Source: Pseudomonas sp. P818 (GTDB taxonomy: Bacteria > Pseudomonadota > Gammaproteobacteria > Pseudomonadales > Pseudomonadaceae). From it: a DNA stretch of 64,000 bases. This document shows, piece by piece, positions 1 through 8,772 of the stretch. The DNA lies in NCBI RefSeq assembly GCF_000418555.1, contig NZ_ATKM01000007.1:113408-177407 (forward strand), written 5' to 3'. Position 1 is the first letter of the stretch. The number at the start of each line of letters is the position of its first letter. The position numbers and the translations under genes were made by a program. Under the pieces are notes generated by a model, which did not search any database, was not told where the DNA came from, and worked only from the letters and a program-made list of their open reading frames with translations.

Positions 1-7
1 GGAAACC

Positions 8-721
8 ATGCACGACGACCTGCCCAACATCGATCGGCAACTGCTCGATCTACCGACCTCGGACAAGCTCGCCATCGAGCCTGCCTCGACCCATGCGCCG
101 CGCATCCTGCTGCTGTACGGCTCCACCCGCGAGAAGTCCTTCAGCCGCCTGCTGACCGAGGAGGCCGCGCGCCTGTTGCAGCGCTTCGGCGCCGAGACGC
201 GCATCTTCGACCCGCGCGGCCTGCCGCTGCCGGACGATGCGCCGGACAGCCATGCCAAGGTGCAGGAGCTGCGCGAGCTGATGCAGTGGTCGGAGGGCCA
301 GGTGTGGTGCTCGCCCGAACGCCACGGCGCGATGACCGCCGTGTTCAAGGCGCAGATCGACTGGGTGCCGCTGGCCATGGGCGCGGTCCGCCCGACCCAG
401 GGCAAGACCCTGGCGGTGATGCAGGTCTGCGGCGGCTCGCAGTCGTTCAACGTGGTCAATCAGCTGCGTGTGCTGGGGCGCTGGATGCGCATGTTCACCA
501 TCCCCAACCAGTCCTCGGTGCCCAAGGCCTTCATGGAGTTCGACACGGAGGGCCGGATGAAACCGTCCTCGTTCTACGACCGCCTGGTGGACGTGATGGA
601 GGAACTGGTCAAGTTCACCCTGCTGCTGCGCGACCGCTCCGACTATCTGGTCGATCGCTACTCCGAGCGCAAGGAGTCGGCCGAAGAACTGTCCAAGCGC
701 GTCAATCAGCGCGCCCTCTGA
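8..721 (+). CDS. arsH: ArsH, NADPH-dependent FMN reductase (organoarsenical resistance)
   Basis: A 237-residue flavodoxin-fold protein, the usual ArsH length. The flavin phosphate-binding loop [10 protein letters not shown] lies at residues 38-47. ArsH proteins use NADPH and FMN and are known to oxidise trivalent methyl- or aryl-arsenicals; the cytosol is the expected location. The gene heads a same-strand run with the CX5R phosphatase (18 bp downstream), the GAPDH and arsJ, so it probably belongs to an ars operon whose arsR/B/C part would lie left of the window. GGAAACC just before the ATG is the only visible ribosome site, and only 7 bases precede the start, so the promoter is not visible. 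Confidence 0.93.
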   Translation: MHDDLPNIDRQLLDLPTSDKLAIEPASTHAPRILLLYGSTREKSFSRLLTEEAARLLQRFGAETRIFDPRGLPLPDDAPDSHAKVQELRELMQWSEGQVWCSPERHGAMTAVFKAQIDWVPLAMGAVRPTQGKTLAVMQVCGGSQSFNVVNQLRVLGRWMRMFTIPNQSSVPKAFMEFDTEGRMKPSSFYDRLVDVMEELVKFTLLLRDRSDYLVDRYSERKESAEELSKRVNQRAL

Positions 722-739
722 GCGAAGGAACTGCCCACC

Positions 740-1240
740 ATGACTCATCCCTACGATGTACTGCAGGTGCCCGGCCTGGCCGGCGCGCTGATCTTCACGC
801 CTTGCCCCGGCACCCGGGAAACCTCGCTGGAACAGGCGCTGCTGGCGCTCAAGCAGGCCGGTGCAGAAGGGCTGATCACCCTGATGCCGCACAGCGAACT
901 GGCCGCCAGCGGCGCCGAACGGATCGCCCAGCAGTGCCAGGCCCTGGACCTGGCCTGGTATCACCTGCCGGTGGCCGACGAACAGGTGCCGCTGGAGGAT
1001 TTCGGCGAGGGCTGGCGGGCATCGCGCCAGGCGATTCTCGAACACCTGCGTGGCGGCCGCTCGCTGGCCATCCACTGCAAGGGCGGCTCCGGGCGCACCG
1101 GCCTGATCGCCGCACGCATCCTCATAGAGGCCGGTATCGCGCGCAGCCAGGCCATCGCCCTGGTGCAGGCATTGCGACCCAAGGCCATCCAGCATCCCGC
1201 ACACCTCAATTGGATCAACCAGTTCGACGCGACCCACTGA
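740..1240 (+). CDS. CX5R (dual-specificity/CDKN3-like) phosphatase of the ars cluster
   Basis: A 166-residue protein carrying the tyrosine phosphatase signature [10 protein letters not shown] (Cys113, Arg119), with a candidate general-acid Asp upstream. It looks like the small dual-specificity phosphatases often annotated as CDKN3-like in Pseudomonas ars operons. Its substrate is not known from the sequence. The start has AGCGAAGGA upstream; it follows arsH by 18 bp and precedes the GAPDH by 13 bp, so cotranscription is very likely. The HCX5R loop is also the active site of eukaryotic ACR2-type arsenate reductases, so an arsenate reductase or arsono-ester role is conceivable but unproven. Confidence 0.82.
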   Translation: MTHPYDVLQVPGLAGALIFTPCPGTRETSLEQALLALKQAGAEGLITLMPHSELAASGAERIAQQCQALDLAWYHLPVADEQVPLEDFGEGWRASRQAILEHLRGGRSLAIHCKGGSGRTGLIAARILIEAGIARSQAIALVQALRPKAIQHPAHLNWINQFDATH

Positions 1241-1253
1241 CAGAGGCATCGAC

Positions 1254-2258
1254 ATGAGCATCAAAGTAGGCATCAACGGTTTTGGCCGCATCGGCCGTCT
1301 GGCCCTGCGCGCCGCCTGGAACTGGCCCGAGCTGGAGTTCGTGCAGATCAACGACCCGGCTGGCGACGCCGCCACCCACGCGCATCTGCTCAATTTCGAC
1401 TCGGTACACGGCCGCTGGCAGCATGAGTCGGGCAGCGAGGGCGATTGCCTGGTGATCGATGGCAAGCGCATCAAGGTGAGCGCCAACAAGGCCATCGCCG
1501 ACACCGACTGGAGCGGCTGCGACCTGGTGCTCGAGGCCAGCGGCAAGATGAAGACGGTCGCCGTGCTGCAGGGTTATCTGGACCAGGGCGTGGGGCGTGT
1601 GGTGGTCTGCGCGCCGGTCAAGGAGCAGGGCGCGCTGAACGTGGTGATGGGCGTCAACCAGCACCTGTTCGACCCGGCGCAGCACCGCATCGTCACCGCG
1701 GCGTCCTGCACCACCAACTGCCTGGCACCGGTGGTCAAGGTGATCCACGAGGCGCTGGGCATTCGTCACGGCTCGATCACCACCATCCACGACCTGACCA
1801 ATACGCAGAGCATCCTCGATACGCCGCACAAGGATCTACGCCGCGCCCGCGCCTCGGGTATGAGCCTGATTCCCACCACCACTGGTTCGGCCACGGCGAT
1901 TGCCGAGATCTTCCCCGAGCTGCGCGGCAAGCTCAACGGTCACGCCGTGCGCGTGCCGCTGGCCAACGCCTCACTGACTGACTGCGTGTTCGAGGTCGAA
2001 CGTGCCACCACCGCCGAAGAGGTCAACGCGCTGCTCAAGGCCGCCGCCGAAGGGCCGCTGCACGGCATCCTCGGGTATGAAGAGCGCCCGCTGGTGTCCA
2101 TCGACTACCGCACCGATCCGCGCTCGTCCATCGTCGATGCGCTGTCGACCCTGGTGGTGGCCGGTACCCAGGTGAAGATCTACGCCTGGTACGACAACGA
2201 GTGGGGCTATGCCAACCGCGCGGTGGAGCTGGCGCGGATGGTCGGGGCAGCCGATTGA
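1254..2258 (+). CDS. ArsJ-associated glyceraldehyde-3-phosphate dehydrogenase
   Basis: A 334-residue GAPDH. The Rossmann motif GFGRIGR lies at residues 9-15, and the catalytic SCTTNC loop places Cys152 as nucleophile. Next to arsJ, such enzymes use arsenate in place of phosphate and make 1-arsono-3-phosphoglycerate, which ArsJ exports; the product then falls apart and releases arsenate outside. This role is known for the family and fits the neighbouring genes here. It starts 13 bp after the phosphatase. A 120-bp gap holding inverted repeats separates it from arsJ, which is unusual inside an otherwise tight operon. Confidence 0.92.
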   Translation: MSIKVGINGFGRIGRLALRAAWNWPELEFVQINDPAGDAATHAHLLNFDSVHGRWQHESGSEGDCLVIDGKRIKVSANKAIADTDWSGCDLVLEASGKMKTVAVLQGYLDQGVGRVVVCAPVKEQGALNVVMGVNQHLFDPAQHRIVTAASCTTNCLAPVVKVIHEALGIRHGSITTIHDLTNTQSILDTPHKDLRRARASGMSLIPTTTGSATAIAEIFPELRGKLNGHAVRVPLANASLTDCVFEVERATTAEEVNALLKAAAEGPLHGILGYEERPLVSIDYRTDPRSSIVDALSTLVVAGTQVKIYAWYDNEWGYANRAVELARMVGAAD

Positions 2259-2264
2259 TCCGTA

Positions 2265-2361
2265 GGGTGGATGACGCTTTATCCATCCACCAGATAACCA
2301 AGGTGCATGAAAAAGGCGTCATCCACCCGCTCTGCTGTCGCGGCTAAAGCCCCTCCCACGG
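2265..2361. repeat. Inverted repeat plus REP-like fragment between gap and arsJ
   Basis: GGGTGGATGACGC (2265-2277) is repeated in perfect inverted orientation at 2316-2328. It is followed by GCGGCTAAAGCCCCTCCCAC, one arm of the REP-type repeat seen elsewhere in this window (26.9, 43.7 and 50.5 kb). The element occupies nearly all the space between the GAPDH and arsJ. Confidence 0.75.
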
Positions 2362-2378
2362 TTTACACAGGATTTGTT

Positions 2379-3602
2379 ATGCATGCCTTATCCCGTCTGG
2401 CCCCCGAGGTGCGCCAGTACCTGCTGGTGACCGGCAACTACTGGGCCTTTACCCTCACCGACGGCGCGTTGCGTATGCTGGTGGTGCTGCATTTTCACAG
2501 CCTCGGCTACACGCCGCTGCAGATCGCCGCGCTGTTTCTGTTCTACGAAATCTTCGGCGTGGTCACCAACCTGGTGGGCGGCTACCTGGGCGCGCGGCTG
2601 GGGCTCAACCGCACCATGAACATCGGCCTCGGCCTGCAGGTGCTGGCACTGTTGATGCTTACCGTACCGGCTGCCTGGCTGACCGTGCCCTGGGTCATGG
2701 GGGCGCAGGCGCTGTCCGGCATCGCCAAGGATCTAAACAAGATGAGCGCCAAAAGCTCGATCAAGCTCCTGGTGCCGGACAGCCAGCAGGGCACGCTGTA
2801 CAAGTGGGTGGCCATCCTCACTGGCTCGAAGAATGCGCTCAAGGGCGTCGGCTTCTTCCTCGGTGGCGCGCTGCTCGCCGTGCTCGGCTTCACCGGCGCG
2901 GTGCTGGCCATGGCCGCCGCGCTGGCGCTGATCTGGCTGGCCAGCCTGGTGTTGCTGAAGAAGGATCTGGGCAAGGCCAAGGCCAAGCCGAAATTCCGCG
3001 ACATGCTCTCCAAGAGCCGGGCGATCAACATTCTCTCGGCCGCCCGGCTGTTTCTCTTCGGTGCGCGTGACATCTGGTTCGTGGTGGCGCTGCCGGTGTA
3101 CCTGAGCTCGGTATTCGGCTGGGACTTCTGGCTGGTCGGCGGCTTTCTCGCCAGCTGGGTGATCGGCTACGGCATCGTACAATCGGTTGCCCCGCGTATC
3201 ACCGGCAAGCGAAGCGGACATGTGCCGGATGGCCGCGCCGCGTTCCTCTGGGCGGCATTGCTGGCGGGGCTGCCGGCGCTGATCGCCCTGGGGCTGGGCG
3301 CCGGCTGGTCGGCGCAGGTGGTATTGCTCGGCGGGCTGCTACTGTTCGGCGTGCTGTTCGCGGTGAATTCCTCGCTGCACAGCTATCTGATCGTCAGCTA
3401 CGCCAAGGAAGACGGCGTATCGCTGGACGTGGGCTTCTACTACATGTCCAACGCGCTGGGCCGGCTGATCGGCACGCTGCTGTCGGGTTGGGTCTTCCAG
3501 GCTTATGGTTTGGAGGCCTGCCTGTGGGTGTCCAGCGCGTTCGTACTGGCCGCGGCGCTGATTTCCATCGCCTTGCCCAGACACCGTGATACCGCTCGCT
3601 AG
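2379..3602 (+). CDS. arsJ: ArsJ, organoarsenical (1-arsono-3-phosphoglycerate) efflux MFS permease
   Basis: A 407-residue polytopic inner-membrane protein of the major facilitator type, with about 12 hydrophobic segments. It begins MHALSRLAPEVRQYLLVTGN. Its identity rests on the resemblance to ArsJ and on the GAPDH directly upstream, the two-gene arsenate extrusion route. I place the start at the ATG at 2379: an in-frame ATG 72 bases earlier lies inside the repeat and would add residues unlike a membrane protein N-terminus. No strong Shine-Dalgarno is visible before 2379. The gene is convergent with the arsO-like gene, with 14 bp between the stops. Confidence 0.9.
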   Translation: MHALSRLAPEVRQYLLVTGNYWAFTLTDGALRMLVVLHFHSLGYTPLQIAALFLFYEIFGVVTNLVGGYLGARLGLNRTMNIGLGLQVLALLMLTVPAAWLTVPWVMGAQALSGIAKDLNKMSAKSSIKLLVPDSQQGTLYKWVAILTGSKNALKGVGFFLGGALLAVLGFTGAVLAMAAALALIWLASLVLLKKDLGKAKAKPKFRDMLSKSRAINILSAARLFLFGARDIWFVVALPVYLSSVFGWDFWLVGGFLASWVIGYGIVQSVAPRITGKRSGHVPDGRAAFLWAALLAGLPALIALGLGAGWSAQVVLLGGLLLFGVLFAVNSSLHSYLIVSYAKEDGVSLDVGFYYMSNALGRLIGTLLSGWVFQAYGLEACLWVSSAFVLAAALISIALPRHRDTAR

Positions 3603-3616
3603 GCCTGACTTAGTCG

Positions 3617-4696
3617 TTATGAGCGCTGCGCTTTGCTCAGGAACTGTTCGATCTCGGCGGCTGTGCTGCGCGCCGTGCGGGTAACCCCGATCAGGGTGGC
3701 CGACGCCGAGCCCGTCCATTCGCCGTAGCCCACCAGCCATAGCCTGGGTTCGTGGATGGCGCGGGTGCCTTCGACCTCGATTCGCCCTTCATCGGTGAGC
3801 AGCCCCAGGCTGACCAGGTGGTCCAGCGCAGGTTTGAAACCGGTACACCAGATCACCACATCCACCGCGCTCTGCGTGCCATCGCACCAGACCACACCAT
3901 CGCGGGTGAAGCGTTCGAACGGGCGTACCGCGTGCAGTACGCCGCGCTCGCGTGCCTCGACCACGGGCGGCACCATCACCACATCGCCGAGCCCGCCCAC
4001 TGGCTGGTCGATGACGCGACCTTCCTGCTGGGCTTTCCAGCGCTCGGTGGCGCGCTCGAACAGCACGCGACCATCGACATCATCGGGCAAAAACAGCGGC
4101 TCGGTGGGTGTAACCCAGGTGGCGTCGGCTACTTTGGACACCTCTGCCAGAATCTGCGCCCCGGAGTTGCCGCCGCCCACAACCAGCACCCGTTTACCAG
4201 CGAACGGTTGCGCCTCGACATAGTGGGCCGAGTGCAATTGCTGACCGCCAAACAGCTCACCGCCTGGGTAGTGGGGAATATGGGGATGGCTCCAGGTGCC
4301 GGTGGCGCTGACCACTGCCCTGGCGTTCCAATACTGATGCTCGGCATGCACGCGCAGCGACCCCGCGCGGCGTTCCACCGAGGTGACCCGCACGGGGCGC
4401 TGCACCCTAAACTGGTAGCGAGCTTCGTAGCGCGCGAGGTAATCGACGACGTGATCGCGTGTCGGGTAGCCATCTTCGACTGGCGGCATCATCCAGCCGG
4501 GAATCGAACTCCAGGTTGCCGGGGAGAACAGCCGCAGAGAGTTCCAGCCGTGACGCCAGGCGCCACCGGGGCCGTCCTCGGCATCGAGTATCACCAATGA
4601 CAACCCGGTGCGCCGCAGAAAGTATGCGGTAGCCAGAGCGGCCTGGCCGCCACCGATGATGATGACGTCCTGCATGGTTTCGGTTTGCACGGTCAT
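3617..4696 (-). CDS. arsO: ArsO-like flavin-containing NAD(P)H-dependent monooxygenase
   Basis: A 359-residue protein with two dinucleotide-binding motifs: GGGQAA at residues 15-20 for FAD, and GGGNSG near residue 170 for NADPH. This is the layout of flavin-containing monooxygenases. Members next to arsenic genes are named ArsO. Their reaction is not well settled, and oxidation of an arsenical is presumed. The gene points toward arsJ and is transcribed from its own promoter in the 4697-4975 gap. Without the neighbourhood it would only be called an FAD-dependent oxidoreductase, so the name carries some inference. Confidence 0.75.
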   Translation of the reverse strand: MTVQTETMQDVIIIGGGQAALATAYFLRRTGLSLVILDAEDGPGGAWRHGWNSLRLFSPATWSSIPGWMMPPVEDGYPTRDHVVDYLARYEARYQFRVQRPVRVTSVERRAGSLRVHAEHQYWNARAVVSATGTWSHPHIPHYPGGELFGGQQLHSAHYVEAQPFAGKRVLVVGGGNSGAQILAEVSKVADATWVTPTEPLFLPDDVDGRVLFERATERWKAQQEGRVIDQPVGGLGDVVMVPPVVEARERGVLHAVRPFERFTRDGVVWCDGTQSAVDVVIWCTGFKPALDHLVSLGLLTDEGRIEVEGTRAIHEPRLWLVGYGEWTGSASATLIGVTRTARSTAAEIEQFLSKAQRS

Positions 4697-4975
4697 CCAT
4701 GGGCTCCTGCGCTATTTAGGAAGAGTCTAATGACATGCAGGCGTGTGGGGGTGATCCGCGACAAGTCTGCTGTCATTGCTCGCGGACGTTAGTGCTGTGG
4801 GCGAGTGGAGCACATCGACATGCCTGGCCCCGCTCAGACGCCGAAATCCCAATTGAAGTTTCCGCAGAGGCGCAGCGCCAGCTGTGGCTAGGCGGGTTTG
4901 AGTGAGGCTGGCGCAGAACCTGCATCTACGCCTCATCCGCCGGTTTTCCGTCACCGGCACGAGGAGGATTCTTTC

Positions 4976-5578
4976 ATGCGTAACCTGCTTCTACTGGTGG
5001 CGCTGCTGGGGCTGACTGGCTGCATGAAGGTCAGCGATCTGGCCAGCGGCGCCGAATATCACCTGCGTGATGCCGGTGTGCTCGACCATGGCCGTACCGA
5101 GCGCATGGCCTCGCGGCGCCTGCAGCAGGATTCGTTCATCTACATCGCCCAGGGCCATTTCGTGCCGCCGGGCCACGGTTACCCGCGGCCCAATGTGGTG
5201 GCCGAGGAGGCATTCAAGGGCTTCGTCGAATACTTCCCGTTGGTGCGCCGTGCCCGTCAGCCTGCAGGCCTGGATGAGGCCATGGCCGAGGCGCGTAGCG
5301 CTGGCGCGCACTATCTGTTGTATGCGCGCTTCGCCTACAGCGATGACCGCATCGGCACTGTGGAGGAATGGGAAGATCAGGAAGCGGTGGACCGGCTCGG
5401 TACCGACCGTGCTTCGATCCAGTTGATGCTGATCGAAACCAATACCCGATATCTGGTGGATACGGCGCGGATTCGCAGCCGTGGCGGATTCCTGACGTTT
5501 TACGATGCCAAACCCCAGGACCTGATCGGGCCGCCGCTGCATGACTATGCACGTAGCCTGATCGGGCTTGGGCGTTGA
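4976..5578 (+). CDS. DUF4823-like lipoprotein
   Basis: A 200-residue secreted lipoprotein: a short hydrophobic leader ending in the lipobox LTGC with the lipidated Cys at residue 16. The following residue is Met, giving no inner-membrane retention signal, so the outer membrane is likely. The body resembles Pseudomonas DUF4823 proteins, whose function is unknown. The start at 4976 is set by GAGGAGG at 4961-4967 and by the signal peptide; a longer in-frame ORF from 4898 would hide the signal sequence. It lies divergent from the arsO-like gene and 73 bp before the DUF1285 gene. Confidence 0.8.
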   Translation: MRNLLLLVALLGLTGCMKVSDLASGAEYHLRDAGVLDHGRTERMASRRLQQDSFIYIAQGHFVPPGHGYPRPNVVAEEAFKGFVEYFPLVRRARQPAGLDEAMAEARSAGAHYLLYARFAYSDDRIGTVEEWEDQEAVDRLGTDRASIQLMLIETNTRYLVDTARIRSRGGFLTFYDAKPQDLIGPPLHDYARSLIGLGR

Positions 5579-5651
5579 GCACTGCGCGCGGCTAAAGCGC
5601 TGTTCAGGGTGTATCCTCTTCGGTTCGCAGCAATCTGAACGAGGAGAGAGC

Positions 5652-6221
5652 ATGAGCGACCCAGGCAAGGCTGGCGACCTGCTGGCGCAGATCCCCAAGG
5701 GCGAAGGCAAGGGCCTGCCACCCGTTCACCTGTGGAACCCGGATTTCTGTGGCGATATCGACATGCGTATCGCCCGTGACGGCACCTGGTATTACCAGGG
5801 GACGCCCATTGGCCGCAAACCCATGGTGCGGCTGTTTTCCACCATCATCCGCCGTGACGGCGACGACTACTTCCTGATCACGCCGGTGGAGAAGGTCGGC
5901 ATTCAGGTCGAGGATGCGCCCTTCGTGGCCGTGACCCTGCAAGTGGAAGGCGAGGGCGAGGCGCAGGTGCTGCGCTTTACCACCAATGTCGAGGATGAGG
6001 TGGTGGCCGGCGTCGAACACCCGATCCGTGTGCAGATCGATCCTGCGACACTCGAACCCTCGCCCTACATTCTGGTGCGGCGTAACCTCGAAGCGCTGAT
6101 TCACCGCAATGTGTTCTATCAGTTGGTAGAACTGGCGGTGGAGCGCGAGATCGACGCAGAGCCCTGGTTGGGCGTGTGGAGCAGCGGGCAGTTCTATCCC
6201 ATAGGGCCATCTCCGGCCTGA
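5652..6221 (+). CDS. DUF1285 family protein
   Basis: A 189-residue soluble protein with no signal peptide or membrane segment, matching the DUF1285 family in length and in the stretch [20 protein letters not shown]. The family function is unknown. GAGGAGAGAGC precedes the ATG and gives a firm start. It sits between a lipoprotein and an acetyltransferase on the same strand, with gaps of 73 and 66 bp, so any operon would be loose. Confidence 0.85.
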   Translation: MSDPGKAGDLLAQIPKGEGKGLPPVHLWNPDFCGDIDMRIARDGTWYYQGTPIGRKPMVRLFSTIIRRDGDDYFLITPVEKVGIQVEDAPFVAVTLQVEGEGEAQVLRFTTNVEDEVVAGVEHPIRVQIDPATLEPSPYILVRRNLEALIHRNVFYQLVELAVEREIDAEPWLGVWSSGQFYPIGPSPA

Positions 6222-6287
6222 GAGTGATTGGCTTGAGCAACTGCGACGGTGCGCGCGGGCACACCACTGGCATGAAGGGAGACGCAA

Positions 6288-6818
6288 ATGGATGAGCAGC
6301 GCATCGAAACCGAACGCCTGACACTGCGCCCGCCGCAGCCGCAGGATGCCGACGAGGTGCAGCGCCTGGCCGGCGATTTTCGTATTGCCGACGTCACCAG
6401 CAGCATTCCCCATCCCTATCCGCCCGAGCTGGCGCAGCAGTGGATCGAACGCTGCGCGCAGGAGTGGGCCAGCGGCGCGGCGGCCAACTTCATCATCACC
6501 GAGTCGGGCAGCGGCCAACTGGTCGGCAGCATTGCGCTGAAGGATATCGGCCGCGGCGAGGCCGAGGTGGGTTACTGGATCGGCGTGCCGTACTGGAGCC
6601 GTGGCTATGCCAGCGAGGCCTGCAATGCACTGGTGGATTTCGCCTTCCGCCAGCTGCGTCTGCGCCGGTTGCATGCCAGCCATCTGGCGCGCAATCCGCA
6701 GTCCGGGCGTGTGCTGTTCAAGGCCGGATTTCGCCACCTCGGGCTGGGCCATAGCAAGTGCGGCAGCCAGGGCAAGGTCGAGCCGGTGGAGTTGTACGAG
6801 CGCGTTTCCGGCGAGTGA
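6288..6818 (+). CDS. GNAT family N-acetyltransferase (RimJ/RimL type)
   Basis: A 176-residue acetyltransferase of the RimJ/RimL subgroup. It opens with IETERLTLRPPQPQDADEV, typical of that group, and has the central strand GEAEVGYWIGVPYWSRGYASEA, whose GYWI and RGYASEA parts form the acetyl-CoA pyrophosphate loop. The substrate (a protein N-terminus, an amine or an antibiotic) cannot be told from sequence. AAGGGAG seven bases before the ATG supports the start. It is convergent with the subtilase gene, 12 bp away. Confidence 0.88.
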   Translation: MDEQRIETERLTLRPPQPQDADEVQRLAGDFRIADVTSSIPHPYPPELAQQWIERCAQEWASGAAANFIITESGSGQLVGSIALKDIGRGEAEVGYWIGVPYWSRGYASEACNALVDFAFRQLRLRRLHASHLARNPQSGRVLFKAGFRHLGLGHSKCGSQGKVEPVELYERVSGE

Positions 6819-6830
6819 TCCTCGGGTGGC

Positions 6831-8603
6831 TCAACGCACCCGATCGCGACTCTGCACCGCCAGGTCCAGCGCCTTCTGCATATCCAGCCGTGCGGAACGG
6901 CCGACATCCTTGTCGCTCAGTTCATAGTTACGCTCGGACGGCAGGATGGGCGCGGTCAGGTCCTCGGCGTCCATCGGTTCGAAATCGTATTCGCCGCCGA
7001 TGGTCATGGCGCTGCGCCTCAGCAGCATGCGCACCTGTTCCGGTTGCAGGTCCGGGTTGATCGACAGCATGGCGGCGACCACGCCGGTCACCAGCGGAGT
7101 GGCGTAGGAAGTGCCGCAATGCACGTCGCCGGTGGCGTCCACTTCGGCGGTCGAAGCTTGAGCACAGGCGGCCGCGGTGATGTCGACGCGCATGTCGACG
7201 TTCGACGAGTTGCGTTTGACCACGTAGCCCGGGTCGTCTATTTCAACCTCGTCCTTCTTGCTGCGCTGGTGCCCGCCGACCACCAGCAGTTGTTCGGTGA
7301 TGAAGGAGGAGGGCAGGCGGTACTCGTCTCTGCCGGAGTAGGAGGAGCCATTGCCGGCTGAGTTGATCACCATCACGTCAGGGTGTTCCTTGCGCAGCCA
7401 GAGGAAGAACTCCTCCAGCAACTCCTCATAGCCACTCATGGCGATGCCCGAGCGCACCAGCGAATCGATCTCGTCGCCTTCGACGTTGCGCGTGCCGACG
7501 CGGTGGATGCCCCAGCTCCAGTTGAGGACGCGTACGCCGTCTTCCACCAGATTGACCGAGGCGGCGATATTGGCCGTGATGCCCGCATCCGAGTTGCGCT
7601 CGACTATGACGTCGAAGCCGTTGCTGGCCTTGTCCATCCCGCGCAGGAAACCGGTGTTGCCGCCCTTTTCCCAGTGCGCAGCGAGAATGCCGGCGACGGT
7701 GCTGCCATGGTTGTCCGGCTCGTCGGCGTCGCGCGCGTAGACGCAGGTGCGCGACTTGCCGTCCGGGCAGGCGCCCAGGTAGTCGGCAAAATCAGGCGCG
7801 TCGAAGTCGACGTTACGCTCGATTACGCCCACGCGGATGCGCTCGGCCTCGATGGGCGAGTCGCCCGCGGGAATGCGCCGCTGGTAGTAGTTCACCGCGT
7901 CCATGAAACGGTTGGCGGCCCATTCCTCGGAGTTCTTTTCCGGTTTGCGTGCCGGCTTGCGCGCGGCTTCACTCTCTTCGCCGCGCTCGGGGGCGCTTTC
8001 CTCCACGACCACGGCATCGACGCTGGTTTCGTTGCCGATACGCAGTACCAGCGCATCGCGCTCGGTAAGATCTTTCACTGGCAGGCGCAGCTGGTAGACG
8101 TTCAGCGGCGGGATCGCGCCGACCACCTTGGCGTCGTATTTCTTCGCCAGACGCTTGGCCTCGTCGAGGCCGTCGTGGCTTTCCTCGATCAGCAGGCTGA
8201 CCAGATCGACGTAGGTGGTCAGGCCGTCCATGTTCTTCGCCACTTCATCGGGGCCGGCGGCGAGCACATGGCTGCGATGCAGTGACAGCCATACCGGGTT
8301 GCTCGCGCGGGCGCCGTCTTCCAGCCACAGTGGCGCGCTGCGGTGTTCGTTGCTGTTGAGCTGCAGGCGCAGGGTGTCGCCGCTGCGTTGCACCGCCGAG
8401 GCGGGCAGGGTGTCGTCGCCGAGGTGCAGCGTGGGCAACGTCCGGCCAAGGCCACGCACCTGCATGCACCATTGCTGCTGTTCACTGGCAAGCAGATCGC
8501 CACAGCGTTGCAGGCTCTGGATGCGCAAAGCTTCCTGCGCATCGGCAAGCGGGCTGAGCACAGCCATGACGAGAGCGGACAGAAGAACGCGGTTGGGCAG
8601 CAT
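6831..8603 (-). CDS. Secreted S8 (subtilisin-like) serine peptidase with Glu at the usual Asp position
   Basis: A 590-residue protein with a cleavable signal peptide (about residues 1-22), an N-terminal domain of about 230 residues ending in a charged Glu/Lys/Arg-rich linker, and then a subtilase domain. His299 lies in NHGSTVAGI, the oxyanion Asn in NSAGNG, and Ser499 in GTSYATP. The strand that normally ends in the catalytic Asp (VAVID-S/T-G) reads VGVIERN, so Glu262 stands where Asp is expected. The enzyme may be altered in activity or may use Glu or a nearby Asp (VDFDAPD). It is divergent from the DUF1624 gene with a 169-bp shared promoter region. Confidence 0.85.
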   Translation of the reverse strand: MLPNRVLLSALVMAVLSPLADAQEALRIQSLQRCGDLLASEQQQWCMQVRGLGRTLPTLHLGDDTLPASAVQRSGDTLRLQLNSNEHRSAPLWLEDGARASNPVWLSLHRSHVLAAGPDEVAKNMDGLTTYVDLVSLLIEESHDGLDEAKRLAKKYDAKVVGAIPPLNVYQLRLPVKDLTERDALVLRIGNETSVDAVVVEESAPERGEESEAARKPARKPEKNSEEWAANRFMDAVNYYQRRIPAGDSPIEAERIRVGVIERNVDFDAPDFADYLGACPDGKSRTCVYARDADEPDNHGSTVAGILAAHWEKGGNTGFLRGMDKASNGFDVIVERNSDAGITANIAASVNLVEDGVRVLNWSWGIHRVGTRNVEGDEIDSLVRSGIAMSGYEELLEEFFLWLRKEHPDVMVINSAGNGSSYSGRDEYRLPSSFITEQLLVVGGHQRSKKDEVEIDDPGYVVKRNSSNVDMRVDITAAACAQASTAEVDATGDVHCGTSYATPLVTGVVAAMLSINPDLQPEQVRMLLRRSAMTIGGEYDFEPMDAEDLTAPILPSERNYELSDKDVGRSARLDMQKALDLAVQSRDRVR

Positions 8604-8729
8604 GGGGCGGGGCCTCCGTGGCGGGTGTTCAGCTTTTCCGACTTTTTTCGGCCGCCTTCGTTCAGCTTCGGTGCGTGCGCTCGGTCGTTGTGAACCCTTG
8701 TGGCAGTGGCGCCGTTGCGCCTGATTTTG

Positions 8730-8742
8730 GTTATAGTATTAC
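8730..8742. promoter_or_regulatory. Zur-box-like palindrome between the subtilase and DUF1624 genes
   Basis: GTTATAGTATTAC differs at one base from the enterobacterial Zur core GTTATAnTATAAC. It lies 30 bp before the DUF1624 start and 126 bp before the subtilase start. TATAGT within it could simply be a -10 box. Confidence 0.35.
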
Positions 8743-8772
8743 GTTTCAATCACGTACTACTCGAAGCCTTAC

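Noticed and set aside
50..1546. Open frame of 498 codons antisense to arsH, the phosphatase and the GAPDH
   Set aside because: It crosses three recognisable genes on the other strand and has no domain of its own.
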